This document shows, piece after piece, positions 8,418-19,180 of a stretch of 64,000 bases of DNA (position 1 is its first letter; each line of letters begins with the position of its first letter). The DNA is from an uncultured Prevotella sp. (lineage in GTDB: Bacteria; Bacteroidota; Bacteroidia; Bacteroidales; Bacteroidaceae): contig CALUEY010000038.1 of the NCBI GenBank assembly GCA_944319915.1, positions 1 through 64,000 of the forward strand. The letters run 5' to 3'. The position numbers were made by a program, and so were the translations under genes. The notes below the pieces were generated by a model that was not told where the DNA came from, made no database searches, and worked only from the letters and a program-made list of their open reading frames with translations.

Positions 8418-10952
8418 TTACTGAAGGTTCAACACTACATCGTCCTTACCCTCGGCCCTTTCAATCATTATTGTCTGCCCCTGTTCAAGGTTTCCGTTAA
8501 TAATCATTTCGCAAAGCTTGTCCTCAATGTAATTTTGTACGGCGCGCTTCAGTGGCCTTGCTCCAAATTGCACATCATAGCCTTTGGTGGCCACGAACTC
8601 TTTTGCCTCGTCACTGATGCTTAGGTTGAAACCAAGCGCATGAACCCTCCCAAACAAGCCGGCAAGCTCAATGTCTATGATTTTCTTGATGGCTACAAGG
8701 TCAAGCTGGTCGAACGTGATTATCTCGTCCAGGCGGTTCAGGAACTCAGGTGAGAATTGCTTGCTGAGCGATTTTTGGATGATGCCGCGCGCATATTCCT
8801 TGTCTTTGTCGTTGAGCGCAATGCCCGCTTTGCCTGCATTGAAGCCAATGCCGTGCGAGAACTCTTTAAGCTGTCGTGTTCCGGCATTGCTAGTCATGAT
8901 TATCACAGTATTGCGGAAGTCGACGAAACGTCCGTTCCCATCAGTCAGCCTTCCCTCGTCAAGCACTTGCAGCAACAGGTTGAACACATTGCCGTGAGCC
9001 TTTTCTATTTCATCGAGCAGCACTATTGAATATGGGTGGCGGCGCACTTTCTCTGTAAGTTGCCCGCCTTCTTCATATCCCACATACCCCGGAGGTGCGC
9101 CAATCAGCCTCGACACGTTGAAACTCTCCGTGTACTCGCTCATGTCTATACGTATCAAGGCATCCTGCGTGCCAAACATGAATTCCGCAAGTTTCTTGGC
9201 AAGATAAGTCTTGCCCACTCCCGTTGGTCCGAGGAACATGAACACGCCAATGGGGTGGTTGGGGCTTTTCAGGCCCACACGGTTGCGCTGTATGGCCTTT
9301 ACCATCTTGTCGATTGCGCCATCCTGCCCAATGACGTTGCGCTTCAGCTCAGCAGCCATACCCTTGAGCCTAATCCCCTCTGCTTCAGCCATGCGCTGGA
9401 CAGGCACACCAGTCATCATCGAAACGACCTCCGCCACATCCTTTTCTGTTACGGTCTGCCGCTCTTCGCACTCGCCGTTGCTCCATCGCTCATTAAGTTC
9501 GGCCAGCTCTCTTTCAAGCTCAGTTTGCTTGTCGCGGAATCCGGCCGCTAGCTCAAAGTTCTGGTTGCGTACGGCTGCCTGTTTCTTTGCTTTTACAAGT
9601 TCAATCTCTTTTTCCTTTTCTGTTATCTCTGGCGGAATGCTTACATGCCCCATGTGCACTCGCGACCCCGTCTCGTCCATGGCATCGATGGCCTTATCTG
9701 GAAATTGGCGGTCTGTTACATATCGCTCTGTCAGTTTGACGCATGCAGCCAACGCCTCATCTGAATACCTTACATGATGGTGGTGCTCATACCGCTCTTT
9801 GATGTTGTTGAGTATGGTAAGGGTTTCCTCGGCTGTGGTAGGCTCTACAAGCACCTTCTGGAAACGCCTTTCGAGCGCGCCATCTTTTTCGATGCTGTTG
9901 CGGTATTCGTCGAGAGTTGTAGCGCCTATGCACTGTATGGTGCCGCGGGCCAGTGCGGGCTTGAGTATGTTGGCGGCATCCATGCTTCCCGGGGTAGAAC
10001 CGGCGCCTATAATGGTGTGAATCTCGTCAATGAATATTATGACATCGGGATTCTGCTCAATTTCTTTTATCAAGGCCCTGATGCGTTCCTCAAATTGGCC
10101 ACGATATTTCGTTCCGGCCACGATGCCGGTCATATCGAGGCTCACGACACGCTTGCCAAACAGCACAGGAGAAGTTTGCCTCTTGGCTATAAGCTGTGCG
10201 AGCCCTTCCACAATGGCACTCTTGCCAACCCCAGGCTCGCCAATAAGTATGGGGTTGTTCTTCTTTCTCCTACCTATTATCTCAACTACCCGGGCTATCT
10301 CGCGCTCTCTACCGACCACGGGATCGAGCTTGCCTTCGGCAGCGGCCACTGTAAGGTCTGTGCCAAAATTGTCGAGCACAGGAGTCTTTCCGGCCGGCTT
10401 TCGTGCCTGCGTGGCAGTCTGCTGGTTCTGTTGCTGCCTTGCGCCCGACTTGTCGCCACGCTCCACTTCGTCGTAATCTTCCTCGTCAGGGAGTCCAATA
10501 CCGTCGTTGGCGTTGTTTTTCTGCTGTAACAAGGCATATACATCATCGTATGTCATATCGTTGGCTTCAAGTATTTCTTTGGCTCCGTTACTTACATTGT
10601 CGTGCAGGATGGCGAGAAGCAAGTGCTGCTCGTCAACACGCTGTAAGTGCTGTATACGAGCTTCAAGCACAGCAAGTTTCAGTATGTTGCTCGCCTTTTC
10701 GTTCAGCACAAGCTCCGAAGTGTTTATGGGCTGTCCCATCTCGCTTTCCCTCACTCTGTCTTCAAGCTCTTTCTTTATGGTTGGCACGCTTATGTTCAAT
10801 CTCCTGAATACATCGACCACAGGGCCGTCTTTCATCCTCAGAAGCCCTAAAAGCAGATGTTCAGGAGCCACAGACCTGCTCGCAAGGCGTGCGGCCTCCT
10901 CTCTGCTGTAAGCGAGTATTTCTGACACCTTGGGTGAAAACTGGCTTGTCAT
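8418..10952 (-). CDS. clpC: ClpC-type AAA+ unfoldase (Clp protease ATPase subunit)
   Basis: About 844 residues. The order is a double Clp-N domain (about 1-150), a charged linker, AAA-1 with Walker A GEPGVGKS (238-245), a UVR motif ([20 protein letters not shown], about 454-473), then AAA-2 with Walker A GPTGVGKT (575-582). The short middle region with UVR instead of a long coiled coil separates ClpC from ClpB. It is expected to feed ClpP with unfolded or tagged proteins in the cytoplasm. I start at MTSQFSPKV, where family alignment begins; an in-frame ATG ten codons upstream is possible. Single gene, convergent with tilS. Confidence 0.93.
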   Translation of the reverse strand: MTSQFSPKVSEILAYSREEAARLASRSVAPEHLLLGLLRMKDGPVVDVFRRLNISVPTIKKELEDRVRESEMGQPINTSELVLNEKASNILKLAVLEARIQHLQRVDEQHLLLAILHDNVSNGAKEILEANDMTYDDVYALLQQKNNANDGIGLPDEEDYDEVERGDKSGARQQQNQQTATQARKPAGKTPVLDNFGTDLTVAAAEGKLDPVVGREREIARVVEIIGRRKKNNPILIGEPGVGKSAIVEGLAQLIAKRQTSPVLFGKRVVSLDMTGIVAGTKYRGQFEERIRALIKEIEQNPDVIIFIDEIHTIIGAGSTPGSMDAANILKPALARGTIQCIGATTLDEYRNSIEKDGALERRFQKVLVEPTTAEETLTILNNIKERYEHHHHVRYSDEALAACVKLTERYVTDRQFPDKAIDAMDETGSRVHMGHVSIPPEITEKEKEIELVKAKKQAAVRNQNFELAAGFRDKQTELERELAELNERWSNGECEERQTVTEKDVAEVVSMMTGVPVQRMAEAEGIRLKGMAAELKRNVIGQDGAIDKMVKAIQRNRVGLKSPNHPIGVFMFLGPTGVGKTYLAKKLAEFMFGTQDALIRIDMSEYTESFNVSRLIGAPPGYVGYEEGGQLTEKVRRHPYSIVLLDEIEKAHGNVFNLLLQVLDEGRLTDGNGRFVDFRNTVIIMTSNAGTRQLKEFSHGIGFNAGKAGIALNDKDKEYARGIIQKSLSKQFSPEFLNRLDEIITFDQLDLVAIKKIIDIELAGLFGRVHALGFNLSISDEAKEFVATKGYDVQFGARPLKRAVQNYIEDKLCEMIINGNLEQGQTIMIERAEGKDDVVLNLQ

Positions 10953-11368
10953 ATCGTCTTTATCCTTTCTGTTTCTTTGCATTGTATCGTTTTGCGTTGT
11001 TGTTGCAAGACTTATTGGTCAATATGCAAAATGCGTGCCAAATATGGCGGGCATTTTGTTCGTTGCATGCTGTTTTTGATAATTCCCATTTGCTTTTGTA
11101 CTCATCGGCCTCATGAGCATAGAAAGTTTAAGAATATAGATGATTTTGCTGGCGGGAGCATATTTGTTTGCGGGGATTGTATTTCCCGTCATTGACCGGT
11201 TGTGGATGGTTCATTGACACTTGACATTTTGTTGACAAAACACTTCGTGACGTTTGCGTTTCTAGCACGGCATGGAACTCCCGCTTGAAATTTTCAAGCC
11301 ATGAGTGTGCATTGGTAAGCAACTGACTGTCAATGCGTTTGTAGATAGTTAGGTGTACACTGTGCAAC

Positions 11369-11479
11369 AAACGGCACCGTAAATCCTTGCCAAACGGCAG
11401 GTTTTAGCATCCCAAACGGTAGGTTTGGGCCTGTAATATGGCAGGTTCCGTCTTGCAGAAAGTGCCATATAGCGGTGCA
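11369..11479 (+). repeat. 22-base tandem array, locus 2
   Basis: Five units start at 11369 (23 bases), 11392, 11414, 11436 and 11458 (22 bases each). They begin AAACGGCA, AAACGGCA, AAACGGTA, ATATGGCA and GAAAGTGCCATA. The array is in the 1,051-base gap 10953-12003 between divergent clpC and gyrA. A degenerate unit may also lie at about 11040-11066. The rest of the gap holds an imperfect AT-rich hairpin near 11645-11675 and the gyrA promoter; no gene is visible. Confidence 0.75.
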
Positions 11480-11826
11480 ATAGCTTCGTAATGACTTTAT
11501 ATTAGCGCTCACAGAAGCTGCTTGCCCGCCTCGGCTTGCATATACACTGCATAAAGCTGCGTTTCCGGCCTGCGCCGGGAAATATATGGCCAGGGGCATC
11601 GCATGGCGATGTTTGTCCGTTATTCTATTTCATCTAATATGAAGGTGTGATATTTTTCATAAAATATTTTACACCAACGCGGCATTCACTTGCATGGATT
11701 TGTCATTCAAGCTTGCATGAAACAATGCCATGCATATAATTAATATTGTGGATAGTGATGTGGCACGTGGATTATTTCATAATAAAATGTAGAAGCTACG
11801 GCATAGACTAAAAAAGACTAAAATGT

Positions 11827-11857
11827 TTTGCCATATAAATAAAATGTAGTAATTTTG
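11827..11857 (+). promoter_or_regulatory. gyrA promoter, full Bacteroidetes consensus
   Basis: TTTG at 11827-11830, a 19-base spacer, then TAATTTTG at 11850-11857: both elements match at the preferred spacing. The transcript should start near 11863, giving a leader of about 140 bases before gyrA. Confidence 0.75.
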
Positions 11858-11866
11858 ACTGCTAAA

Positions 11867-11943
11867 AATGGGCTGAATGCGCCAGGAGCGTCGCAAATGG
11901 CCTTAAATGGCATTTTGCAGCTGAAACGGTCGGCTGGTGCACT
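11867..11943 (+). repeat. Degenerate copies of the 22-base repeat in the gyrA leader
   Basis: AAAATGGGCTG, AAATGGCC, AAATGGCATTTTGCA and AAACGGTCGGCTG follow one another but with irregular steps (about 11 to 30 bases). They resemble the 22-base family but have lost the strict period. They lie inside the predicted gyrA leader. Confidence 0.4.
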
Positions 11944-12003
11944 GAGTGCAGGCCGACCTACGCGGAAGTGATTACGTAAAATAAAAACAACATATCAAAT
12001 CCA

Positions 12004-14616
12004 ATGGATCAGACATTAGACCAAGACAGAATCATCAAGGTAAATATCGAAGAGGAGATGCGCTCCTCATACATAGACTATTCAATGTCGGTCATCGTGG
12101 CCAGGGCATTGCCCGATGTACGCGATGGCTTCAAGCCGGTGCACAGGCGCATACTTTACGGTATGCTTGGAATAGGCAACACAAGCGACAAGCCATATAA
12201 GAAATGTGCGCGCGTGGTGGGCGAGGTGCTCGGCAAGTATCACCCGCACGGCGATAGCTCGGTGTATGGTGCCTTGGTCAGGATGGCGCAGGATTGGAAT
12301 ATGCGGTACACGCTTGTAGACGGCCAGGGCAACTTTGGGTCGGTTGACGGCGACTCCCCTGCGGCAATGCGTTACACCGAATGCCGACTGTCGAAGATGG
12401 GAGAGCACATCATGGACGACCTTGATAAGGAGACGGTTGACATGACCAACAACTTTGACGACTCGCTCATTGAGCCTACGGTGATGCCGACAAAGATACC
12501 CAACTTGCTTGTAAACGGAGGGAACGGTATAGCCGTGGGCATGGCCACAAACATACCTACCCACAACCTTGGCGAGGTAATAGACGGGTGCTGTGCATAC
12601 ATTGACAATCCAGACATTGACACTGACGGATTGATGCAATATATCAAGGCACCTGATTTCCCTACCGGTGCATATATTTATGGAATGCAAGGGGTTAAGG
12701 ACGCTTATGAGACAGGGCGGGGGCGCATCGTGATGCGGGCAAAAGCCGAAATAGAGAGTGGCGACTCGCACGACAAGATAGTTGTAACGGAGATACCTTA
12801 TGGCGTAAACAAGGCCGACCTTGTAAAGTACATAGCCGACCTTGCCACCGAAAAGAAGATAGAAGGAATAACCAACGTCAACGATGAGTCGGGCAGGCAG
12901 GGAATGCGCATCGTGGTAGATGTGAGACGCGACGCCAATGCCAATGTCATACTTAACAAGCTGTTTAAGATGACGGCCTTACAAAGCTCATTCTCTGTAA
13001 ATTGCATCGCTCTCGTAAAGGGTAGGCCAAAGTTGCTTTCGCTCAAGGATTGTGTGCGCCATTTCGTTGACCATAGGCACGACGTGACCATACGTCGCAC
13101 TAAGTTCGACTTGAAAAAAGCCAAAGACCGCGCCCATATCCTGGAGGCTCTCATCGTGGCGTGCGACAACATCGATGAAGTGGTGCACATCATCCGTGCA
13201 TCCAAGACGCCGCAGGACGCCATAAACGGCCTTATGCAGCGTTTTAGCTTCGACGAGGTGCAGGCCCGGGCCATTGTAGACATGAGGCTCCGCCAGCTCA
13301 CCGGGCTGCAGATAGACCAGCTTCACAATGAATATGAAGAGGTTGAGAAGCTTATCGCTCACCTTCAGGCCATCCTTGACGACCCTGAGCTTTGCAAGAA
13401 GGTCATCAAGGAAGAGCTGCAGGAGGTAAAGGAGAAATATGGCGATGAGCGCCGTACAGAAATACGTTTTTCGGGCGAAGAATTCAATGCAGAGGACTTC
13501 TACCCGGATGACCCCGTTGTGATAACTATCAGCCACCTTGGCTACATAAAGCGCACCGCATTGTCGGAGTTCAGGGAGCAGAGCCGCGGCGGCGTGGGAA
13601 GCAAAGGCGCCAATACCCGCGACGAGGATTTCACCGAATATATTTACCCTGCAACAATGCACAACACCCTGCTGTTCTTTACGCAGAAAGGGCGCTGCTA
13701 CTGGCTTAAGTGCTACGAGATTCCAGAGGGAGCCAAGAACTCAAAAGGCAGGGCCATACAGAATCTGCTCAACATTGAGGCCGACGATGCCATCAATGCC
13801 GTGCTGAGGATAAAGAAGTTCGACGATGAAGAGTTCTTGAAGTCGCACTATGTAGTGTTTGCCACAAAGAACGGACTTATAAAGAAGACGTGCCTTGAGG
13901 CTTACAGCCGACCGCGGGCCAACGGCGTGATAGCCATAAACATTATGGCCAACGACCAGGTGGTTGGCGTCCGCCTTACCAACGGCAGCAATGAGCTTGT
14001 GCTCGCCAACCGCAATGGCCGGGCCATCCGTTTCAACGAGAATGACGTCAGGACAATGGGACGTGTGTCTACAGGTGTCCGGGGCATGAAACTTGATGGT
14101 GGCGACGACGAGGTTGTTGGCATGGTGTGCGTAAACGACCCGCAAACAGAGACCATTATGGTCGTGAGCGAAAAGGGCTATGGCAAGCGGAGCGATGTAG
14201 GCGACTACCGCAAGACGGCACGCGGAGCCAAGGGCGTGAAGACGCTCAGCATCACCGAGAAAACCGGTCGCCTTGTGGCCATCAAGGTTGTGACAGATGC
14301 CAACGACCTCATGATAATAAACAAGAGCGGCATTCTCATTAGGCTTAAAGTGGCCGATGTAAGGGTCATGGGCAGGGCCACACAGGGCGTGCGCCTAATT
14401 AACCTGACAAAGAAAAACGACACAATAGCAAGTGTTTGCAAGGTGATGAGCGCAAGCGATGAGGAAGTGATTGAGCAGGAAAGCACTGAGGAGTCTGGCA
14501 ATGAGAAATCATCTGCCTCACTGGCAGCAGAAGATGAATCGGCTGTTGGCTACAATGGCGGAACCGAACCTTCTGATGGCACTTCCGATGGCGATGCAGA
14601 GACCTTTACCGAATGA
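12004..14616 (+). CDS. gyrA: DNA gyrase subunit A
   Basis: The cutting and rejoining subunit of gyrase, which adds negative supercoils. 870 residues. The catalytic tyrosine is Y124 in AAMRYTE. The quinolone region reads [16 protein letters not shown]: the position of E. coli S83 is Ser (S85), and that of D87 is Gly (G89). The gyrase-type box QSRGGVG in the C-terminal wrapping domain (about 520) supports GyrA rather than ParC. An acidic tail rich in E, S and D (from about 825) ends the protein. Two TPR genes follow at 41 and 15 bases and are probably cotranscribed. Confidence 0.96.
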   Translation: MDQTLDQDRIIKVNIEEEMRSSYIDYSMSVIVARALPDVRDGFKPVHRRILYGMLGIGNTSDKPYKKCARVVGEVLGKYHPHGDSSVYGALVRMAQDWNMRYTLVDGQGNFGSVDGDSPAAMRYTECRLSKMGEHIMDDLDKETVDMTNNFDDSLIEPTVMPTKIPNLLVNGGNGIAVGMATNIPTHNLGEVIDGCCAYIDNPDIDTDGLMQYIKAPDFPTGAYIYGMQGVKDAYETGRGRIVMRAKAEIESGDSHDKIVVTEIPYGVNKADLVKYIADLATEKKIEGITNVNDESGRQGMRIVVDVRRDANANVILNKLFKMTALQSSFSVNCIALVKGRPKLLSLKDCVRHFVDHRHDVTIRRTKFDLKKAKDRAHILEALIVACDNIDEVVHIIRASKTPQDAINGLMQRFSFDEVQARAIVDMRLRQLTGLQIDQLHNEYEEVEKLIAHLQAILDDPELCKKVIKEELQEVKEKYGDERRTEIRFSGEEFNAEDFYPDDPVVITISHLGYIKRTALSEFREQSRGGVGSKGANTRDEDFTEYIYPATMHNTLLFFTQKGRCYWLKCYEIPEGAKNSKGRAIQNLLNIEADDAINAVLRIKKFDDEEFLKSHYVVFATKNGLIKKTCLEAYSRPRANGVIAINIMANDQVVGVRLTNGSNELVLANRNGRAIRFNENDVRTMGRVSTGVRGMKLDGGDDEVVGMVCVNDPQTETIMVVSEKGYGKRSDVGDYRKTARGAKGVKTLSITEKTGRLVAIKVVTDANDLMIINKSGILIRLKVADVRVMGRATQGVRLINLTKKNDTIASVCKVMSASDEEVIEQESTEESGNEKSSASLAAEDESAVGYNGGTEPSDGTSDGDAETFTE

Positions 14617-14657
14617 TTTTTAATTGAAAATAATGTTGAACCAAACTAAATAGAAAA

Positions 14658-15902
14658 ATGAAAAAGGTTTTGATGATGGCAGTCGTGGCAGCCATGGCTA
14701 CCACTACTTTCGCACAGGATGACTTAGTGAAAGAAGCAAAGAAGCTGTGCAGCAAAGGTGAATTGGAGCAAGCCGTTACGACCATCACTCCGGCACTGAC
14801 TTCTGACCAAACAGAAGACAAGGCAGAGGCGTGGAACGTAATGAGCGAAATCCAGTATCAAATCTTCATGAAAGGGCAGGAGGCAGAAAAGGCTAACAAG
14901 GAGAACAACACAACGACTCCGTATGACACTGCTGCAATGCATAAGGCAATGGTAGCTTCGCTCGAGGCCGCATTGAAATGTGATGAGTATGACCGTCAGC
15001 CGAATGAGAAGGGAAAGGTCAAGATTCGCTTCCGCGAAGCCAACGGCAGGAAGTTCTATATGTCGCGCCCGTTTGTAATAAGTGCCGGACTGTACGAATA
15101 TAACAACAAGAACCTTGAAGAGGCCGTTAAGGATTGGAAGCTTTACATAGACAGTGCCGAGGATCCGCTTTTCACCGGCATCGATATGTCAAAAGACCAA
15201 TATCGCTCTGAAGTGTGCTATTATATAGGCCTTTCGGCTTATAACCTCAAGGATTACGCCACTGCAACCAAATACGCAGAGATGGCTGCCCAGGATTCAG
15301 CAAAAGCCAAGGAAGCTGGCGAGATTTTGCTGTTTGCCAAGCGCGACGGGGCAAAGACGAAAGAGGATTCGCTTGAATATCTCGCTGTAGTCAAGGATTT
15401 GCACGCAAAATTCCCATCGGAGACACGTTACTTCAATATGCTCATGGATTATTATTCAAAGCCCGGAAGGCAGGCAGAGATGAAGCAATGGACAGAGGAA
15501 GAAATTGCCAAGGATCCTAACAACAAGATGACGTGGGCCTTGAAAGGCGAAGCGGAGATGAATACCGGCAAATGGGATGAGGCTGTTGCGTCTTACAAGA
15601 AAGCAGCCGAGATTGACCCGACTTTCGTCCAAGTGATATTCAATGCTGGTGTATGCCTTAACCAAAAGGCCATTGAGCTTAAAGACAAGCTTGCAGACAA
15701 GAAGACTGGCGGCCTTACTCCCGAGAATGCCACTAAGGTGAAGGCCATTTTGGCTGAAGCCAAGGGCTACCTTGAGAAGTCGCGCGAGATTGACCCGAAC
15801 CGCGAGAAAGTGGATTGGGCATATCCCTTGTACCAGATTTACTATAATCTCGGCGACAATGCCAAGGCTGCTGAAATGGAAAAGCTTGTGGGAAACAAGT
15901 AA
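14658..15902 (+). CDS. Secreted TPR-repeat protein (first of a tandem pair)
   Basis: 414 residues with a signal peptide (MKKVLMMAVVAAMATTTFAQ). The rest is helical TPR-like repeats; the clearest unit is WALKGEAEMNTGKWDEAVASYKKAAEIDP at about 293-321, followed by a second ending SREIDPNREK near 383. No catalytic motif is seen, so a periplasmic scaffold or envelope role is the most that can be said. It resembles the next gene in layout: signal peptide, PYDTAA/KYDTAL segment, EKGK/KKGKTK segment and a Y-N-AG-CLN-KA- TPR. The pair looks like an old tandem duplication. It follows gyrA at 41 bases. Confidence 0.75.
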   Translation: MKKVLMMAVVAAMATTTFAQDDLVKEAKKLCSKGELEQAVTTITPALTSDQTEDKAEAWNVMSEIQYQIFMKGQEAEKANKENNTTTPYDTAAMHKAMVASLEAALKCDEYDRQPNEKGKVKIRFREANGRKFYMSRPFVISAGLYEYNNKNLEEAVKDWKLYIDSAEDPLFTGIDMSKDQYRSEVCYYIGLSAYNLKDYATATKYAEMAAQDSAKAKEAGEILLFAKRDGAKTKEDSLEYLAVVKDLHAKFPSETRYFNMLMDYYSKPGRQAEMKQWTEEEIAKDPNNKMTWALKGEAEMNTGKWDEAVASYKKAAEIDPTFVQVIFNAGVCLNQKAIELKDKLADKKTGGLTPENATKVKAILAEAKGYLEKSREIDPNREKVDWAYPLYQIYYNLGDNAKAAEMEKLVGNK

Positions 15903-15917
15903 TCTTAACATGAAACG

Positions 15918-17117
15918 ATGCGGAAGCTTATATTAATAATGCTTCTCTTGCTATCGATAGTACCGTGCTTGAGAGGTCAACGCAAGGAGATTTCCCAAGC
16001 ACGGTCTTATATTAAAAGCGGCAAAGACTTTGACAAGGCAGAGAAGCTGATGGAAGATTTATTGTCTAAGGATTCATTGAATAGGATGAACCCTAAGATT
16101 TACATTGTGCTGTATCAGGCTCTGCTCAAACAGTATGAGGCCGGAAACGAGAAACTTTATCTAAGCCAAAAGTACGATACCGCGCTCTTATTCAACATAA
16201 CCAAGAGAATGTTCTCTGTATTGGAGGCATTGGACAGCATTGATTCAGCTCCCGACAAAAAGGGGAAAACAAAACTTGAATATCGGAACGAGCATGCGGC
16301 AGAGCTAAATTCTTATCGCCCAAATCTATATTATGGCGGTACTTATAATGTACATAAGGGGGAATATAGGACTGCGTTTTCCTTTTTTGACGCATACCTC
16401 GATTGCGGCAATCAACCTCTTTTCTCTAAGTACAACTATTGGAAAAATGATGGGAAGATGCTGGATGCGGCTTTCTGGGCAACATATTGTGGGTTTAAGT
16501 TGCACAGCCCAGACTCAACTTTAATGTATTCAGATATTGCATTGAAAGACACTTCTAAACTGAAAGCTACGCTTGTATATGTAGCAGAGGCGCATAAAGC
16601 CCTTGGCAATAAGGCAAAATACCACAACTTGCTGATTGAGGGATTCGGGAAATTTCCAACATCAAGATACTTCTTCACTCGGCTCATGGATTACCATACA
16701 TCCGAAGAAAAGCTCGACAGTGCCCTTGCTGTTGTCAACCGGGTGCTTGCCATCGATGGGAGTAACCCATTGTATTTGTTTGCCAAATCTACTGTTTTGC
16801 TGAACATGGGGCGTTATGATGAATGCATAGATGTGAGTGACTCGATGATTCATGTCAACGACACTCTCGCTGAAGCTTATTACAATGCCGGCACTGCATG
16901 CTTAAACAAGGCATTGACCATGGAACAGAATATGAACTCGCGCAAGTCCAAGGCGCAGGCAATGGCATTGTATAAGCAAGCCTTGCCTTATATGGAGAAG
17001 TATAGACAACTTGCTACAAAAGAAAAGAACAAGTGGGGGCCTGCCCTATACAAAATATACCTCAAGCTTAACATGGGCAAGCAATTCGAAGAGATTGATG
17101 CAATTCTGGGGAAGTAA
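15918..17117 (+). CDS. Secreted TPR-repeat protein (second of a tandem pair)
   Basis: 399 residues, signal peptide MRKLILIMLLLLSIVPCLRG, then TPR-like helices (for example ALAVVNRVLAIDGSNPLYLFAKSTVLLNMGRYDE around 269-302 and AEAYYNAGTACLNKALTME around 316-334). It is a diverged paralogue of the upstream gene, 15 bases away, so probably one transcript with gyrA. No enzymatic motif. Less basic and more AT-rich in codon choice than the first copy. Confidence 0.7.
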   Translation: MRKLILIMLLLLSIVPCLRGQRKEISQARSYIKSGKDFDKAEKLMEDLLSKDSLNRMNPKIYIVLYQALLKQYEAGNEKLYLSQKYDTALLFNITKRMFSVLEALDSIDSAPDKKGKTKLEYRNEHAAELNSYRPNLYYGGTYNVHKGEYRTAFSFFDAYLDCGNQPLFSKYNYWKNDGKMLDAAFWATYCGFKLHSPDSTLMYSDIALKDTSKLKATLVYVAEAHKALGNKAKYHNLLIEGFGKFPTSRYFFTRLMDYHTSEEKLDSALAVVNRVLAIDGSNPLYLFAKSTVLLNMGRYDECIDVSDSMIHVNDTLAEAYYNAGTACLNKALTMEQNMNSRKSKAQAMALYKQALPYMEKYRQLATKEKNKWGPALYKIYLKLNMGKQFEEIDAILGK

Positions 17118-17248
17118 GTAATTGTTTAGTAGGCAGCAATGCTTTGCCGATGCCAAACTACAGCACAAGTGACAACTTGCTGCAACATTGCGTGTGCTAA
17201 AAAAACAAAAAGAACATTGCTGCGCACTGCTTTTTGTGATATTTTGCT

Positions 17249-17256
17249 TATCTTTG
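17249..17256 (+). promoter_or_regulatory. -7 box (TATCTTTG) of the phosphohexomutase gene
   Basis: TATCTTTG matches the consensus and lies 36 bases before the ATG at 17293. A TTTG occurs upstream but only 12 bases away, so the -33 element is poor. Confidence 0.5.
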
Positions 17257-17292
17257 TATAAGCAATACTACATACTAAAATATCAATAAATT

Positions 17293-19041
17293 ATGGAAAA
17301 TAACCAACAGCTTATTGCCCAATGTGAGGCCAAAGCGCAACAATGGCTAACACCTTCGTTTGACGCTAAAACACAGAGCGCGGTCAAGGATATGCTGTCA
17401 AATGAAGACAAAACCGAGCTTATTGAGAGCTTTTACAAGGATTTGGAGTTTGGCACGGGCGGCCTTCGCGGCATTATGGGTGCCGGAAGCAATCGCATGA
17501 ACATTTATACCGTCGGCATGGCGACCCAGGGTTTTGCCAACTATCTGCGCAAGAACTTCGCTGGGCGAAATGAAATATCTGTTGTAGTGTGTCATGATTG
17601 CCGTAATAACAGCCGGCTTTTTGCTGAGACTGTGGCCAATGTTTTTTCCGCAAATGGCATAAAGGTATATTTGTTTGACGACATGAGGCCAACTCCCGAA
17701 TGCTCATTTGCCATACGTTACCTTAAGTGCCAGGCTGGAGTTAATGTTACGGCAAGCCATAATCCAAAGGAGTATAATGGTTACAAAGCTTATTGGGAGG
17801 ACGGTGCACAAGTGCTGGCGCCACATGACACTGGCATCATTGATGAAGTGAACAAGGTAAAGATAGCTGACGTTAAGTTTGCCGGAAACAAAGAACTGGT
17901 CTCTATTATTGGTGAAGAGATTGACAAAGTATATCTGGAGAGGATAAAGGAGATATGCATTGACCCGGAAGTAATCAAACGTCAAAAAGACTTGAAAATT
18001 GTATACACTCCGTTGCACGGCACTGGCATGATGCTCATACCACAGTCTCTGAAGCTTTGGGGATTTGAGAATGTGCATTGTGTAAAGGAGCAGATGGTTA
18101 AAAGCGGAGACTTCCCAACTGTTGTCTCTCCTAATCCAGAGAATGGTGAGGCTTTGACTCTTGCGCTCCGCGATGCAAAAGAGTTAGATGCGGATATCGT
18201 TATGGCCAGTGACCCGGATGCTGACCGTGTTGGAATGGCGTGCAAGAACGATAAAGGTGAATGGATTCTTATTAATGGCAACCAAACTTGCTTGCTTTTC
18301 CTCTATTATATCATAACCAACAGGAAAGCCAAGGGTCTGATGAAAGAGGGAGACTTTATCGTTAAAACAATCGTTACTACGGAGGTGATACGTAAGATTG
18401 CTGACAAACAAGGCATTGAGATGCGCGACTGCTACACTGGTTTCAAGTGGATTGCACGCGAAATGGCATTGTCAGAAGGGAAACAACAGTACATCGGTGG
18501 TGGCGAGGAGAGTTATGGCTTCCTGGCCGAAGACTTTGTGCGTGACAAAGATGCAGTGTCTGCATGTTCATTGCTTGCTGAAATATGCGCATATGCAAAA
18601 GACCAAGGCAAGACATTGTATGACATTCTCATGGATATATACATAGAGTATGGATTCTCCAAAGAGTTTACAGTTAATGTTGTAAAGCCCGGGAAAACTG
18701 GTGCTGATGAGATTAAGCAGATGATGACCAACTTTAGGAACAACCCGCCAAAAGAACTTGGCGGGAGCAAGATTGTGCTTTGGAAGGACTATCAGACGCT
18801 TGAGCAGACCTCTGCAACGGGAGATAAGTCGAAATTGGACATGCCTACCACAAGCAATGTGTTGCAATGGTTTTCTGAGGATGGCACCAAGGTCAGTGTT
18901 CGCCCATCAGGAACCGAGCCAAAGATAAAGTTCTACATAGAAGTTAAAGACAATACTATGAAATGTGCAAATTGCTATGAGCGCTGCACAAGAAACGCGG
19001 AGGCACGTATTGAGGAAATCAAGAAATCTCTCAATCTTTAA
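17293..19041 (+). CDS. Phosphoglucomutase/phosphomannomutase family protein
   Basis: 582 residues, the long form common in Bacteroidetes. Signature sites are the phosphoserine loop TASHNPKEYNGYKAYW (about 153-168), the metal loop DPDADRVG (about 307-314), the sugar-binding GGEESYG (about 400-406) and the phosphate-binding RPSGTEPKIKFY (about 537-548). It interconverts hexose 1- and 6-phosphates and so links glycolysis to sugar-nucleotide synthesis. Which sugar it prefers cannot be read from sequence. Single gene with its own promoter and a strong terminator downstream. Confidence 0.92.
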   Translation: MENNQQLIAQCEAKAQQWLTPSFDAKTQSAVKDMLSNEDKTELIESFYKDLEFGTGGLRGIMGAGSNRMNIYTVGMATQGFANYLRKNFAGRNEISVVVCHDCRNNSRLFAETVANVFSANGIKVYLFDDMRPTPECSFAIRYLKCQAGVNVTASHNPKEYNGYKAYWEDGAQVLAPHDTGIIDEVNKVKIADVKFAGNKELVSIIGEEIDKVYLERIKEICIDPEVIKRQKDLKIVYTPLHGTGMMLIPQSLKLWGFENVHCVKEQMVKSGDFPTVVSPNPENGEALTLALRDAKELDADIVMASDPDADRVGMACKNDKGEWILINGNQTCLLFLYYIITNRKAKGLMKEGDFIVKTIVTTEVIRKIADKQGIEMRDCYTGFKWIAREMALSEGKQQYIGGGEESYGFLAEDFVRDKDAVSACSLLAEICAYAKDQGKTLYDILMDIYIEYGFSKEFTVNVVKPGKTGADEIKQMMTNFRNNPPKELGGSKIVLWKDYQTLEQTSATGDKSKLDMPTTSNVLQWFSEDGTKVSVRPSGTEPKIKFYIEVKDNTMKCANCYERCTRNAEARIEEIKKSLNL

Positions 19042-19068
19042 ATGCGGTAAAACATTTAGAAAAATATA

Positions 19069-19113
19069 AACATTGCAGGGTATGCGTGGAAATAGCGCAT
19101 AACCTGCAATGTT
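19069..19113. terminator. Terminator between convergent genes
   Basis: An 18-base arm (AACATTGCAGGGTATGCG, 19069-19086) pairs with 19096-19113 with one mismatch around a 9-base loop. TTATTTAT follows on the plus strand. It lies between the phosphohexomutase and the nucleoside phosphorylase genes and can serve both. Confidence 0.85.
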
Positions 19114-19180
19114 TTATTTATAATATTAGGATATCAAGAATTTCTGGCGTTGCTGCTTTGATACTTGTAACTGACAATTA

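Noticed and set aside
9774-10529. A 251-residue plus-strand frame inside clpC
   Set aside because: It is antisense to clpC, whose protein motifs are unmistakable; the frame has no domain, and similar long shadow frames occur opposite gyrA and nifJ.
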